Shown here piece by piece: positions 28,700 through 39,932 of a stretch of 64,000 nucleotides of DNA. This stretch comes from Chrysemys picta bellii (taxonomy: Eukaryota; Chordata; Testudines; Emydidae). The notes under the pieces were generated by a model, which saw only the letters and a program-made list of their open reading frames with translations, was not told the DNA's origin and ran no database searches. Within the stretch, counting starts at the first letter, position 1. Each line of letters begins with the position of its first letter. The DNA lies in assembly GCF_011386835.1 (NCBI RefSeq), contig NC_088791.1, positions 55,509,498 to 55,573,497 of the forward strand, in the 5' to 3' direction. Both the position numbers and the translations under genes were made by a program.

Positions 28700-29390
28700 T
28701 TCAGGTAAAGATAGATCATTATCCCTTGAAAATGTAAATGAGCGGCCACCACTGAGAGAACCTTGGAAAATACTCTCAGGGCCAATAATAGCTCAAAAGG
28801 GAGCACTCTGTATTGATAGTGGTCGTGTCAGAGTGAATCTGAGAAATCGTTTGTGAAGAGGTATAATTGAGATATGAAAATAGCCATTCTGAAGGCCAAG
28901 GGCTGAAAACTAGTCTCCCTGTTCCAACACTAGAATGATCATTGATAAGGTGACCATCTTGAATTTTTGAGCCTTGACAAATTTGTTGAGAGCTCTGAGG
29001 TCTAGAATGTGTCTCCAACATATCTTTTTGGATATTGGGAAATAACGAGAGTAGAACTCTTTGCCTCATAGATGTTGAGATACTAGTTCCATGACTCCTA
29101 ATTGGAGTAGGTGATCTATCTCCTGTTGTAGTAAACTCTCATGAGAAAAGTCCCTGAAGAGGGATGGGGAAGGGTTTTGTAGAGGGGATAGGGAGGTAAA
29201 ATGGATTGAGTACCCAGTTCAAACGATCTCCAGGACCCATCGGTTCAATGTTATGCATTCCCAGGCACTGCAGAACGCTGCCAATTGGTGGCCAAATGGA
29301 TGTGGAATGATGGTCAGCTGTGTCAACTGAGGGGAGTGGTTTGAGGGACATCTTAATCTGGGTAAAAGTAATCATGTAAGGGGGTCAGCC
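28700..29390 (-). pseudogene. DIRS copy 4 reverse transcriptase remnant
   Basis: On the minus strand, 29180-29100 reads a decayed 'FPIPLQG.FSHES' RT N-terminal block, and 29060-28900 has 'FYSRYFPISKK' and 'LDLRALNKFVK'. Stops interrupt it before the YLDD region, which decays to a recognisable but broken stretch around 28680-28720. Confidence 0.65.
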
Positions 29391-29740
29391 ACAAGAACCC
29401 CTAATTCACCCACCCTCCTTGCAGATGTTATAATGACAAGGGAGGAAGTTTTCACATTCAAGTTGTGTTATTAATACGTAGCCAACAGTTCAAAAAGGAT
29501 GACCCACGAGGCCTGACAAAACTATGTTTTAATCACAAGTAGGGGTCACTTCCCTAATCGGTGGAAATACCAACGATAGATATCTGGTAGTGGTAGGATG
29601 GGGTGGAGGAAAGGAGAGAAACCATGAATGCTTTTATAGCTGGATGGTGAGCACAAATACAGCAAAATGTACCACGAGAGAACTGATTGAGACACCCAAG
29701 TTCTTAAGGGAGAGTATATACACTTCAGAATCAATAGGAA
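29391..29740. other. Unassigned segment between DIRS fragments
   Basis: I see no gene or clear repeat boundary here. It may be decayed DIRS sequence or older host DNA. Confidence 0.3.
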
Positions 29741-29995
29741 TTTTAGAGTCCAAAGGTATGAGGTGATGTTGTTCGCACCAGGCCATAAATCTTCTGTTCA
29801 TTTTATAAATCTTTCTAGTGGAGACTCTTCTGTTATTAATACATTCTGTACTTCAGATGAACATTCCCTTTCTACTTTTGATAGTCATACAAAGGCCACA
29901 TAGATAGAGGGTGTAGAGGTTGAGATGCTGGACTATTGTTCTGGGATAACAGGTCTGGATCTGGCGGAAGCAGTATTGATGGGCAACTCAAGACA
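29740..29995 (-). mobile_element. DIRS fragment from the methyltransferase/recombinase junction
   Basis: On the plus strand, TTGTTCGCACCAGGCCATAA (29770-29789) and the following CTAGTGGAGACTCTTCTGTTATTAAT align by eye with 56950-57020 of copy 3 (TTGGTTCACACCAGCAGGAG ... CTAGTGGAAGGTTTCCTACTACCGAG). GGTCTGGATCTGGCGG (about 29953-29968) aligns with the block before the tyrosine-recombinase start. It is a detached fragment of an old minus-strand element. Confidence 0.5.
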
Positions 29996-30366
29996 TACAA
30001 GCAGAGAAAACCAGAAGGACAGGATACTCACCCTGTGCAGAAACTAGATCTTTGAGACATGTGACCCTATGGGTCCTCCACTTCAGGTGTGTGTGATCCC
30101 CACGCAACTTTGATCAGAGATTTTCATTAGCAGTGTCCATTAGGCCTGTGCATGTGCCTTTCACTTCCTCCTGTCCCGCACTAAGGCTATATAGGGCTAT
30201 GTGGGCAAACCGCCCTCAGTTTGTCCTCTACCACAAAGCCTCACAAGGGAAACACTGAAGCAGAGGGGAAGGAGGGTGGGTAGTGGAGCACCTATAGGGA
30301 CATACGTCTTGGAGACTTGCAGTTACAGCACAGGATGAGTAACCTCCCCCTCTTTGAGTAGTGTCC

Positions 30367-30870
30367 CTACAAGTGCTCCACTTCAGGTGACTCCTGAGCA
30401 GCATCCCCACAGGGAGGAGGTAGCTTCAGAATGGAGTCCAGAACTAAAGACAGAACTGCATTGTCAACTGCCGCAGCACATCTAGAGGCATGGTCCAGGG
30501 TACAAAGCCTGGAGAAGATATATACTGAAAACCATGTAGCAGCTTTGCAGATTTTGGATACTAGAAAGTCTTTAAGACCCAGATGCTGACTGATCTTGTA
30601 GCAGAAGGTTGCATGCTGGCAGCACCATAACATGCAAGAATACACCCAGAGATCCACGTAGAAAGCCTTTGCGTAGAAACTGTGGCTCCTTTAGATGGAA
30701 ACAGACACTTTAGGAGACTTCTGGAATGGTTTAATCCTGTAGAGGTAGAAGGCCAAAGCCCTTTTAACATAAAGACTTTTTTAGAATTATGTGGTTTTAG
30801 AAACAAAACTAGGTAGATCGATGGTTTCATAGAATCATAGGACTGGAAGGGACCTCGAGAGGTCATCTAG
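30367..30870 (-). pseudogene. DIRS copy 5 tyrosine recombinase C-terminal remnant
   Basis: The minus frame 30657-30367 has 'SKICKAATWFSVYIFSRLCTLDHASRCAAAVDNAVL', matching the copy 1 block QDICRAAVWSSVHTF...DDAAFGSAVL. The nucleophile region HYAL is degraded. The frame 30866-30561 holds the preceding 'KGATVSTQRLSTWISGCILACY' segment. Inactive. Confidence 0.7.
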
Positions 30871-30890
30871 TCCAGTTCCCTGCACTCATG
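30826..30890 (-). mobile_element. Short CR1 LINE 3' end
   Basis: CATAGAATCATAGGACTGGAAGGGACCTCGAGAGGTCATCTAGTCCAGTTCC (split across 30828-30879) is the classic CR1 3' terminal motif on the minus strand. Only the last ~65 bp are present, inserted in DIRS copy 5. Confidence 0.85.
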
Positions 30891-31349
30891 GCAGACTCAG
30901 TATTTTGACTATGATATTTGAAAGACACCTTCAGTAGGAACACTGCTCGAAAAACTGCCTGGGCCACACTAACGTTATTAAGATAATCTTTACCGCATCC
31001 TGCCTGATTTTTTTAAGTACCTTAGAATTGGTGGAACTGCATACATTTGAGTACCTGACGATGGTCCCAGGACCGAATCCCCTCTGGAACAGAAAGCTGG
31101 ACATTTCCTGTTACTGTGTGTGGCAAACAAGTCCACTGTGGGGAGACTCCATTTCTTGAAGAGGGTTTGAATAACTGAGTCCTTTATCTCCTATTCATGG
31201 TATGTGGAGAAGTTCCTGCTCCAATCATCTGCCAGTGTGCTCTGCAGTCCTAGTAAGTGGATAGTTGTGAGTATAAAGTGGATAGTTGTGAATGCACCAA
31301 ATCCAAAGCTACACTGCTCCTCTGCACAGGGGAGATACTAGAGCCACCC

Positions 31350-32451
31350 TATAGTGATCCCTCACTCTCCAGTGGGGAGGGAGGCCACTCTGCCTCTTGT
31401 ATTGGGCAGTAACCCTCAGGCTTGGGTCGCACTGGTGGGGCCGAGTCCTAAGTAGTCTATAGGTCGGGGCCCATCTAACCGAGGAGTCTTTAGCTCACAG
31501 CCCTTCATCTAGGGCTGGCAGCACTTAACAGTTTGAAGCTCTAGCCCTTTGAGTGGGGCTGAGCAGAGCAGGCGGTAGTCTAAGCCACTGGGCCAAGACA
31601 GCCAGTTAACACACAGACTGTCTGGGGCTCTAACCCTTTGGGTGGGTGGGGGCAGAGCAGGGAGCAAGCTTTAGCCTCAGCCTGTGGGCTAAGGCAGCCA
31701 GCAAACACACAGACTGGAGCTCTAACCCTTTGGGCAGGGCAGACCAGGGAGCAGGCGTTAGCCTAAGCCTTCTGGCTAAGGCAGTCAACAAACACTCAGT
31801 TCAGGGTTCAAGTAGGGATGAGCACTCACACAGTCTAGGGGCTCCGGAAGTCAGCACCAACCAAGTCTAGCATCATAGCTTGACAGAAGTAGATTCACAT
31901 AGGCCCTCCTACGGTGAATCTACTCCAGTGGGGAGTTGGCCACCCCAGTGGTGGGGTGGCAGGTGGGGTAGGAGGATGCAGGCCCGCCCGACTCCATCAT
32001 GTCCCAGCCCAGGGCCCTAACAGTGGTGGAGTGGTCCGCCACTGGGTCAGCGGGGATCCAGCCACAACACGCTGACCTAGAAGCAGTCAGCCACATAGCC
32101 AGACAGTAGTTGGCTGCTCCTGGCCTACTTCCTACCTCCCCAGGATTTGATACGTCTGGAATCCACAGGTCCTCTGGCTCCTCTGGGTACACAGTGAATG
32201 GTAGTCATGGCAACTCCCCTTCTGGGTCCATCTCTTCTGGGGGCAAGGTGTTGCAGAGCGCAGATTCAGCTCCCGGGTGTCTCCTTCCCTGGCTCCCGCT
32301 CAACTGAGCTGCAGAGCCCTTCCTTTATACTTTCTGTCCCACCCCAGTACTTCCGGCGAGGGGGTCAGAGCAGGTTCGGCTACGCCAACCAGGGGAAGTG
32401 TAGTGATCCCTCGCTCTCCAGTCTGGAGGGAGGCCACTCTACCTCACTACA
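31350..32451 (-). repeat. Probable solo LTR (about 1.1 kb) with internal 90-bp tandem repeats
   Basis: The minus strand starts TGTAGTGAGG (32451) and ends TCACTATA (31350), giving near-inverted termini. The edges share ~50-bp blocks: GTGATCCCTC(A/G)CTCTCCAGT and GGAGGGAGGCCACTCT at 31354-31390 and 32403-32440. TATAAAGG occurs on the minus strand at 32328-32321. Three ~90-bp tandem units (starts about 31537, 31627, 31718) share GCTCTAACCCTTTG. It interrupts the DIRS RNase H region, so it is an insertion. The near target duplication (ACCC / CCCC) is weak. A different long repeat class is possible. Confidence 0.5.
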
Positions 32452-32611
32452 CCCCGTGCCCATTTAACTAGAACATAGCAGTTGCATTGTCCATGATCTA
32501 GGTGGAATGACTGTCTGTGAATGGGAGGAACTCCTTGCAGGCATTCTGAATTTCCCAGAGCTCTAGGATATTTATGTGGAGCTGAGATTCTTTGGACATC
32601 ATCAACTCCCA

Positions 32612-33018
32612 GGGTTTTTACAAAGGTCATGGAAGTAGCAGCTGCATTTCTTTGAAGATCAATAGTGCAGGTTTATTCCTACCTAGATGACTGGCTTGTT
32701 AAAGGCCGGTCCAAAACAGCAAGTGCAGAACAGTGTTATCCTGATGACTGTTAATCAACACAGAAAAACCTCTCCTCTCCCCTGTCCAGAGGACAGATTT
32801 TATAGGGCCTGTATTGGACTCATCTCAAGCCACGGTCTTTCTTCTGGACTCCAGGTTCCAGGCAATTGAATCAATTGTCATAGGTTTGAAGGCTTATCTG
32901 ATCAAAACAGCATGAAACTGTTTGAAGCTTCTGGGTCACATAGCCTCTTGCATTTACAGGGTTCAACATGGCAGATGGCAACTCAAAACTTCACAGGGCT
33001 GGCTGGCACCAGCCTACT
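32612..33018 (+). pseudogene. Inverted DIRS reverse transcriptase fragment
   Basis: The plus strand reads a DIRS RT/thumb segment: TTTTTACAAAGGTCATGG ('FTKVM'), TTCCTACCTAGATGACTGG ('YLDDW', intact), 'KGRSK', then 'QRTDFIG.VLDS', 'GLKAY' and 'LLGHIASC' in later frames. It aligns by eye with copy 1 residues ~113-240 on the opposite strand. Its orientation is opposite to copy 5, which it abuts at about 32606-32611. Frames are broken. Confidence 0.8.
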
Positions 33019-33591
33019 GTCAGTATCTTAACAAGGCCAGGAAGGACCAAAGGTCAGATCTGGGTCAAACCTGAGGCTGGGAGTTCGTAGTCAGGTTCCA
33101 CACCAGGACTGATACCAAGGGTCAGAGTCCAAGTTAGGAGGCAAAATCCAAATCAAGCCAAGGTCGAAGCCAAGAGTCCAGGAGCAGCAGAAATGATTGT
33201 GGCAGCTACAGGAGATCTGTGTTATTCCCTGGAACACCCCTGGGGTTTATATAGGGTAGAGAGCCAATCAGTAGCCATGAGGCTGCTGCCTGTCAGACCT
33301 TTTGAGGTGGAATTTTCCATGGTCTGTGTCCATAGCGGGTCATGGGGAGTGGAGTACAAGGTAGCTAGACTTGCTGCTGGGTGACAGCACAGAGATGGCG
33401 GTTGCCAGGCAGCTCTGCACACCCAGGGTTCTAGACCCACGGGGCCTTGAATTACTGCCCCCTCCCCCCCAGTCACCCATCCAGGTTCATCAGGATGGGC
33501 TGCAGGGAAGGCCACCACAAGGTCAGAGGCATGAATTTGAGGACTGACTCACAGGATTGCTCTTCTGGGACATAGCCCTCCCAGTCTGACA
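33019..33591 (-). repeat. Gypsy 3' LTR (573 bp, minus strand)
   Basis: Ends are TGTCAG (33019) and CTGACA (33591), perfect 6-bp inverted termini. On the minus strand it contains an inverted CCAAT (GATTGG, about 33274-33269) and TATATAAACC (about 33255-33246), a promoter pair typical of LTRs. Gypsy integrase remnants lie directly to the right on the same strand, so this is the 3' LTR. The insertion cuts the inverted DIRS RT fragment. No 5' LTR is found. Confidence 0.7.
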
Positions 33592-33599
33592 CACAGAGG

Positions 33600-34870
33600 G
33601 AGCTGCATCTGATTTTTGGGTCCAGTATCTCGTGGACCTACTACTCATCGTGTCCTTGATGGTGGCTGAACCCATGAGTGAAAAGGTTGTCGACACAGGG
33701 ATTTAGCAAGGATACATGGAACACAGAGATCTGGGTAATTGAAGCTTCATGATCACTGGGCTGATTATCTGGCTAAGAGAATATGGACCAAGGTATTGGT
33801 GGTCCAGTTTATGACATGGGTGCTAAAGTTTGGGGCTGAAAGCCACACATTTTGCCCAACAATGAATGTCATGCCTTCTTGGCACCTGCAGTCAGCGTCC
33901 CACTTGTAGTCTTTCTTGGCCTTGTCCATGTCCAGATTGGCCTTGAGTACTTCTTGGACCTCATGGATCTGCCACACCCAATCAGCGGCCGCAGGGTTGA
34001 TGAAGTTGACAGGTATAGCCAGAGGGAGACGGGGTGGACACCACAATTTGCATAGAATGGACTGCCTGGTGGAGACATAGCATTATTGTAAGCAAACTCT
34101 GCTTGGGCATAGGAGGCTTGACCAGCTGTCCTGGTGGAAATTCGTGAAGCAGCGTATAAGTATTGTTTTAACACTTGATTTGCTTATTTGGACTCACCAT
34201 TAGTTTGTGGGTGATAGGTGTGGATTTGCAAACAATCATAGCGTTTCAGGCCAAAACCTTAACACAAACTGCAGATCCTGATCAGTTGTGACTCATTCTG
34301 GGAGTCCATAGAGACAGATGACATGAGTCAGCAGGAGCTGAGCCATTTCTTCTGCAGAAGGCAGGTGCATAATGACGACAAAGTGAGTTATTTTTGTCAA
34401 CTGGTCAACCCCAGTGAAGGCTACAGTGTGCCAGTGAGACATGGGGTGCTTGACTATGAAGTCAAAAGTAATGGCCACTAAGGGTCTAGATGGGGTCTTG
34501 GAGGTCATCAGATTGCTGAGGGGTTTTGAGTGCGGAGTTTTGGTGCAGGTGAATGTCTCACAGGAATCAACATACGAGTGGAATATCATGCACATTCAGG
34601 GCCACCAGAAGGAGCAGGTGGCCAAATGAGGGTCTTGAGGCACCCCAGATGGCCTGCTAATGCTGTGTCATAACAGAACTATAGTACCTCTAACTGGGGA
34701 GGTCCCAGAAGAATATACAGGCGGCCCTTCACACAGAGCAAGCCATCCTGGACATGGTGTTGCTCCTGGCTTGTTGTCTTGAGTTCCTTGGGAGGGGGCT
34801 CCTCTGTAGCTGAGACCATCTGACTGTGCCAACTTAGGCACCAATTTGGACAAGGAGTGCTTTGGTTTGA
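33600..34870 (-). pseudogene. Gypsy integrase remnant (minus strand)
   Basis: From 5' to 3': a decayed H2C2 zinc-binding region at about 34680-34560 ('AGHLGC', then 'YVDSCETFTCTK' in frame 34595-34293); the catalytic core start 'PLVAITFDFIVKHPMSHWHTVAFTGVDQLTKITHFVV' in the same frame; 'AQAEFAYNNAMSPPGSPF' in frame 34174-33869, the integrase post-core helix; and the GPY/F-like 'GQNVWLSA.NFS' in frame 34046-33765. Stops and frameshifts make it a pseudogene. It belongs with the LTR at 33019-33591. RT and gag of this element are missing to the right. Confidence 0.78.
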
Positions 34871-34984
34871 GGCATACTCTACTGACTCCTTCTCAATCCT
34901 CTTTCCCTGGCAGGTGTCTGTCTAGAAGCCTTGTATTACTTCCTTGGTAAAGGCAAGGGAGAATAATACTAGGATTTCACTAAT

Positions 34985-35773
34985 GCTGGAGGTACCTAAT
35001 TATCGAGCACTTCTGACACATTATGATTACGTGAACTATAACAAGTTTACGGAATTTATTGGTAAAATTCCACAGGAACTCAGAACAGTTTGTCACTTAT
35101 AATAAAGGGGCAGTTGGCAGCCAGAACTTCTCTCCAAGTGGTGCTTGATGCTGGAAATATGGCATCATGATCCATGGCTACATCAGTTGTCATGAGACAC
35201 TCTTCCTGGTTACAGACATCAAGCATACCAGGAGAGGTTCTATCTGTCACAGAAGACTTGCCATTAAAGGGCCCCAACCTGTTTAGTGAAAAAATAGATG
35301 AAGCTCTCAATGCACTTGAAGATTTTCTGGTCTGTAGTGCTCTTCTTTGGAGTATATATACTTGTTCTAAAGACAAAGTATGCCAAACCTTAGTCTCACT
35401 CAGGTCAGAGGCTACTTCAGATGGGGTTTTATCATCAGAGACCATAGGAGTCTCCTAAAAAGAGGTAGCAGCCACAGAGGGGAAGACCCTCTGATTATCA
35501 TACAGTGTCCTTGCAGTTAGCATCTTCAAGTAAGCAACTTTTTTGACAAGTTGTCAAGAACTGCAAAGTGATCATTCTTATGGCTATTGCTCCTTCATCT
35601 TATACCCATGCATCATTTGGAAACTGCCTCTTCATTTATTGTCATTCTTGGAACATCATACCATCAGACAAGTCGTCATAGCATTATAATGTCTCTCATA
35701 CAATCGAGTTTCACACACTAGCTACCCATCCCCTTTCAGTCCCTTTTCACAAGTGGTTACTCATCCAAAAGAT
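34985..35773 (+). pseudogene. Inverted DIRS Gag C-terminus and RT N-terminus fragment
   Basis: The plus strand translates to stretches matching copy 1 Gag: 'RALLTHYDYVNYNKFTEFIG' then 'KIPQEL' (copy 1 ALLSRYNFNSW...ELIPQES), 'ARTSLQVVLDAGNMAS' and 'SMATSVVMRHSSWLQTS', then 'EDLPLKGPNLFSEK'. After it, about 35620-35770 reads 'LFIYCHSWNIIPSDK' and 'TIEFHTLATHPLSVPFHKWLLIQ', the RT N-terminal region (copy 1 SHFHRAWSLITSDRW...AIQF). Stops and shifts abound. It is terminated by CR1 at 35774. Opposite in orientation to the other DIRS copies except 32612-33018. Confidence 0.75.
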
Positions 35774-36530
35774 CATAGAATATCAGGGTTGGAAGGGACC
35801 TCAGGAGGTCATCTAGTCCAACCCCCTGCTCAAAGCAGGACCAATCCCCAAATAAATCATCCCAGCCAAGGCTTCATCAAACCTGACCTTAAAAACCTCT
35901 AAGGAAGGAGATTCCACCACCTCCCTAGGTAACCCATTCCAGTACTTCACCATCCTCCTAGTGAAAAAGTTTTTCCTAATATCCAACCTAAACCTCTCCC
36001 ACTGCAACTTGAGACCGTTACTCCTTGTTCTGTCATCTGGTACCACTGAGAACAATCTAGATCCATCCTCTTTGGAATCCCCTTTCAGGTAGTTGAAAGC
36101 AACTATCAAATCCCCTCTCATTCTTCTCTTCTGTAGAAGAAACAATCCCAGTTCCCTCAGCCTCTCCTCATAAGTCATGTGCTCCAGCCTCCTAATCATT
36201 TTTGTTGCCCTCTGCTGGACTCTTTCCAATTTTTCCACATCCTTCTTGTAGCGTGGGCCCAAAACTGGACACAGTACTCCAGATGAGGCCTCACCAATGC
36301 CGAATAGAGGGGAATGATCACATCCCTCGATCTTCTGTCAATGCTCCCTACTTATACAGCCCAAAATGCTGTTAGCCTTCTTGGCAACAGCCAAGACTCA
36401 TATCCAGCTTCTCGTCCACTGTAACCCCTAGGTCCTTTTCTGCAGAACTGCTGCCTAGCCACTCAGTCCCTACTCTTTAGCAGTGCATGGGATTCTTCCA
36501 TCCTAAGTGCAGGTTTCATTTAATTTCTTA
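35774..36530 (-). mobile_element. CR1 LINE, 5'-truncated 3' end
   Basis: The left edge ATCATAGAATATCAGGGTTGG (35774-35794) and CATCTAGTCCAACCCC just inside are the CR1 3' terminal signature, reading on the minus strand. The minus frame 36262-35813 (149 codons) encodes the C-terminal end of CR1 RT: '[20 protein letters not shown]', '[17 protein letters not shown]' and '[18 protein letters not shown]'. CR1 sequence continues to about 36530 in other frames. The insertion is fairly young and sits in the inverted DIRS fragment. Confidence 0.93.
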
Positions 36531-38359
36531 GATTTTTTTTTTTTTAAATAGGAAAAAGGGGAAGACTCTAGTTTTATAATTATAGGCAATCAGGCAAACA
36601 GCACCTGTCAATGTCAGTAGTAAACAGCACACTTCTAAAATTAGAAAGCACAAGTCAGCCAAGTTTCAGGCTAAGTATATATTTCTACACCCCTATGCAT
36701 ATAACCTTACCAACATGCAGTTTGAGAAATTCTTAAGGAAGTGCAAGATCCTCACATCACATGACCAACCTTTCATTCTCCTTATTGTCTCCAGGATGTC
36801 TGTTTTGTAAGTTAGGTTTGTTTTTTGCACGTAGAAAAATTTATGATTCGTAGACCCTAGAGAACTTGAAACTGAAAAAATCCCAAACAATTTAGGAGAC
36901 AGACAATTATGCTGGAAGGCTAATCAGACACTGAGAAGGTTCACCAGCAGCACATGCTCCCTTTTAACCACTTTTGAAAAGTTTACACTTTCCAAGAAGT
37001 CCAAATGTTCACTGAGGTTGTCTTAAGTTTATACATGTTAAAGTCTATTGCACAGAATGCAATTTTCAAAAATGTTAAAGCAAAATCTGTTTAATTAAAG
37101 CACAACTCACTGTAGACTGTCTATTCTATGACAAGCTTTAACTTCAAATTCAGACATTTTTGTTTCAGTTCTGTTCAAAAAGAGTACAAGTGGATTTTTT
37201 TAAATGAAAAAGTTACTGCTGCTTTTTGCACTCCATCATTTTGTTTAAAAAATGGCTCAAAGGATTCACCAAAACTTCCAAAAAAAAAAAAAAAACCAAA
37301 CACCCAACATCTGTATAAAGATCAATCAAGAAACATCAGTCCCAAGAGTGAATATTTCAACAAGTTATAAATGTGCAAAAGCAGGGTGTTACAAAGGAAA
37401 GTGTTTGTAAACATAATCACACAGTACTATTAATAGAAGTAAAAAATTGAAGACAAAAACTGATGCAAACAGTTTATGTAAAAAAATAATGCTTTGCATG
37501 CTGCAAGTCACTCAACTTTACAATTGCATTCATGGTCATATAGATTTTAAATCTAGAAAGTTTTTAAGGAGATAAACATCTTTCACTTCATAAGTATGGA
37601 AACCATAAGTATGAACTAGTTTCAATAGTAAAGTAAATCTTCTATGGTGTTTTAGTGTGCAAAATATAAGTAAATACACAAACATTAAGAGAATTATTTG
37701 ATTTCCACATTATTCTACAAATAAAAATATACGGTGTGGTGACCATTTGGTGACTTCCAATAGATGGTTAAGTAGAATTAACATGATTTATCTGGCTCAC
37801 TAATACTTTTTATTTGATATGCAACATGTGTATGCACAAAAAATGCACCGAGTGAAGTCGGGGCAGATTAGCTTCTGGCATCTGAATTTATGTGCTATAA
37901 TGATAATCAAAACCCATAAACAGTTTCCAATGTTTTATTCCTATTAAAAATAGCTTCAGATTTGTCTAATAAGACTAGTGGTTGTGCACTGCACAACATG
38001 CAAGAAATTCTGGCTTCTACTTCCCATCCAGTCTCTTGCTCCCTGGGCCAGCAGGGGTTGGGAGTACAACAGAAGCACTGCTCACAATAGAGAGTGTGCT
38101 TTTGTATTGCTCAGCGACTCCTTAGATCCAGCTGGATCTGACAGACATAACAGCCAGTCATCCTCAGACAGAAAGATGGCCATTATATGGGGCCTCATGG
38201 AAGGTGGGGGATGACTAGACAGTGGCAGGATCTTTCAAGCTCAGATTACAAAGGAACTCCCAGAAAAAGCCACCGTATAACTACTTCATTCCAATTAGAA
38301 CTATTATCTAAATTCAGCTCAAGTATTACCTAAAATAGCATTCATGCCATTAAGATATA
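36531..38359. other. No gene seen; AT-rich DNA
   Basis: About 1.8 kb of AT-rich sequence with A/T homopolymers (near 36531-36545 and 37280-37294). No exon, RNA gene or transposon domain was recognised. It ends at DIRS copy 2. Confidence 0.45.
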
Positions 38360-38743
38360 AAAGACAGTTACTTACCTCTCGTAACTGTTGTTCTTTGAGA
38401 TATGTTGTTCACATCCATTACAATTAGGTGTGCGCGCGTCGTATGCACGGACGTTGGAAACTTTTTCCCTTAGCAGCTCCTGTCAGTACGGCAGGGGAGC
38501 TCCCTAGAGTGGCGCCCTTATGGAGGTGTATATATTACCCTGCCGGCCCGACCCCCCTTCGGTTCCTTCTTGCCGTTTACTCCGACAGAGGGGAAGGGGG
38601 GTGGTATTGTAATGGACGTGAACAACACATCTTGAAGAACAACAGTTACGAGAGGTAAGTAACCATCTTTTCTTCTTCGAGTGATTGTTCACATCCATTC
38701 CAATTAGGTGACTTCCAAGCTTACTATTGGAGGAGAGTAGGAG

Positions 38744-39932
38744 TCATGGAACGATTGATTGAAGAACAGCTCTGCCGACCGCCGCATCATCTCTGGCCTG
38801 TTGGTTAACAGCATAGTGGGCTGTAAACGTGTGCACTGAAGACCAGGTGGCTGCTTTACAGATCTCCTGGATAGGGAACTGAGCCAGAAAGACTGTCGAA
38901 GATGCATGCACTCTGGTTGAATGGGCCATAATGGCTGGGGCTGGTACCTTGGCCAGCTCATAGAACTTGTGAATGCAGTCTGTGATCCAGGACAATATGC
39001 ATTGCACAGAGACAGGAAGGCCCTTCATTCTGTCTGCTATGGCGATGAACTGGGTCGACTTGCAAAAAGGTTTTGTGCGCTCTATGTTGAACTCCAAGGC
39101 TCTCCGGACATCCAGCGTGTGTAGGCTGCGGTGTCTCGAGCTTGTGTGGGGTTTTGGAAAGAACACTCGTAAGCAAATGTCCTGACCCATGTGGAATTGT
39201 GAGATCACCTTGGGGAGAAATTTGGGGTGTGGTCTAAGCTGCACCTTGTCCTTATGAAACACCGTGTAAGGTGGTTCGGAGGTGAGGGCTCTCAGCTCGG
39301 ACACCCTCCTTGCCGATGTAAAGGCCACCAGGAACGCCGCCTTCCAAGAAAGGTAGAGGAGGGAACAAGTGGTCAGGGGCTCAAACAGTGGGCTCATGAG
39401 TTTGGAGAGGACCAAGTTCAGGTTCCAGGTTGGGACTGGTGGGTGAAAAATACGGGAACACCCTCTCCAGCCCTTTGAGGCATTGCCTCTAGATGGGATT
39501 TGAAAACACCAAGCGCCCAGACTCCCCTGGATGGAAAGCTGAAATGGCCATCAGGTGTACTCTGATGGAGGAAAGGGATAGACCCTGTTGCTTAAGGTGT
39601 AGGAGGTAGTCTAAAATAACTAGGATAGGAGCCTGGAGCGGTTGAAGGTGCTTGGGTTCACACCAACAGGAAAACCTTTTCCATTTCAGCAGATAGGTAG
39701 CCTTAGAGGAAGGTTTCCTACTGCCGAGGAGAATTTGTCTCACCGACTGAGAGCACTGGCTCTCCATGGGATTTAGCCATGGAGTTTCCAAGCCATGAGA
39801 TGTAGAGATTGCAAGTTCGGGTGAAGGAGGCACCCATGGTCCTGCATGATCAGATCCGTGTGGTGGGGCAGGGCTATTGGGGCATCTACGGACAGCTCTA
39901 GGAGGGTTGTGTACCAATGTTGCCGGGGCCAA
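38744..39932 (-). pseudogene. DIRS copy 2 tyrosine recombinase, frameshifted
   Basis: Two frames: 39932-39489 ('QILLGSRKPSSKATYLLKWKRF', 'LSSIRVHLMAISAFHPGE') and 39415-38744 ('LVAFTSARRVSELRAL', 'DVRRALEFNIERT', 'AHSTRVHASS', 'ATWSSVHTFTAHYAV'). All catalytic positions (Arg, HxxR, Trp, Tyr) are still present in the second frame, but a shift near 39450-39490 separates it from the N-terminal half. Confidence 0.88.

Larger units (their letters stand above)
26024..29390 (-). mobile_element. Old degenerate DIRS element, copy 4
   Basis: Minus-strand element truncated on the 5' (right) side. The left terminus AGTAGTTACTCACCTTGTGCAGTAATGATGG (26025-26055, split here by eye) is the inverted complement of 26321-26350, and 26345-26390 repeats the ICR layout of copy 1 (CTTCTTCTTCAAGTAG...ACTGTAGGTGACTCCC). 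Protein remnants run recombinase (27097-26534), RNase H/methyltransferase-like (28385-27594) and RT (29375-28700), in DIRS order. Stops and frameshifts throughout mark it as much older than copies 1-3. No Gag is recognisable beyond 29390. Confidence 0.85.
30019..32605 (-). mobile_element. Old DIRS element, copy 5, interrupted by CR1 and an LTR
   Basis: Left terminus: ACTCACCCTGTGCAGAAACT (about 30028-30047), complemented by AGTTACAGCACAGGATGAGT (30321-30340), followed by an ICR-like CTCCCTCTTTGAGTAGTG...CACTTCAGGTGAC. The recombinase C-terminus is in the minus frame 30657-30367, RNase H-region similarity covers 30955-31349, and after the LTR insertion (31350-32451) the RNase H sequence resumes at 32452-32605 (TGCATTGTC..GTGGAGCTGAGATTC, matching the segment encoding LTDNTTA and VRELMAV in copy 1). 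Heavily decayed. The right boundary is an orientation switch at about 32606. Confidence 0.75.
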
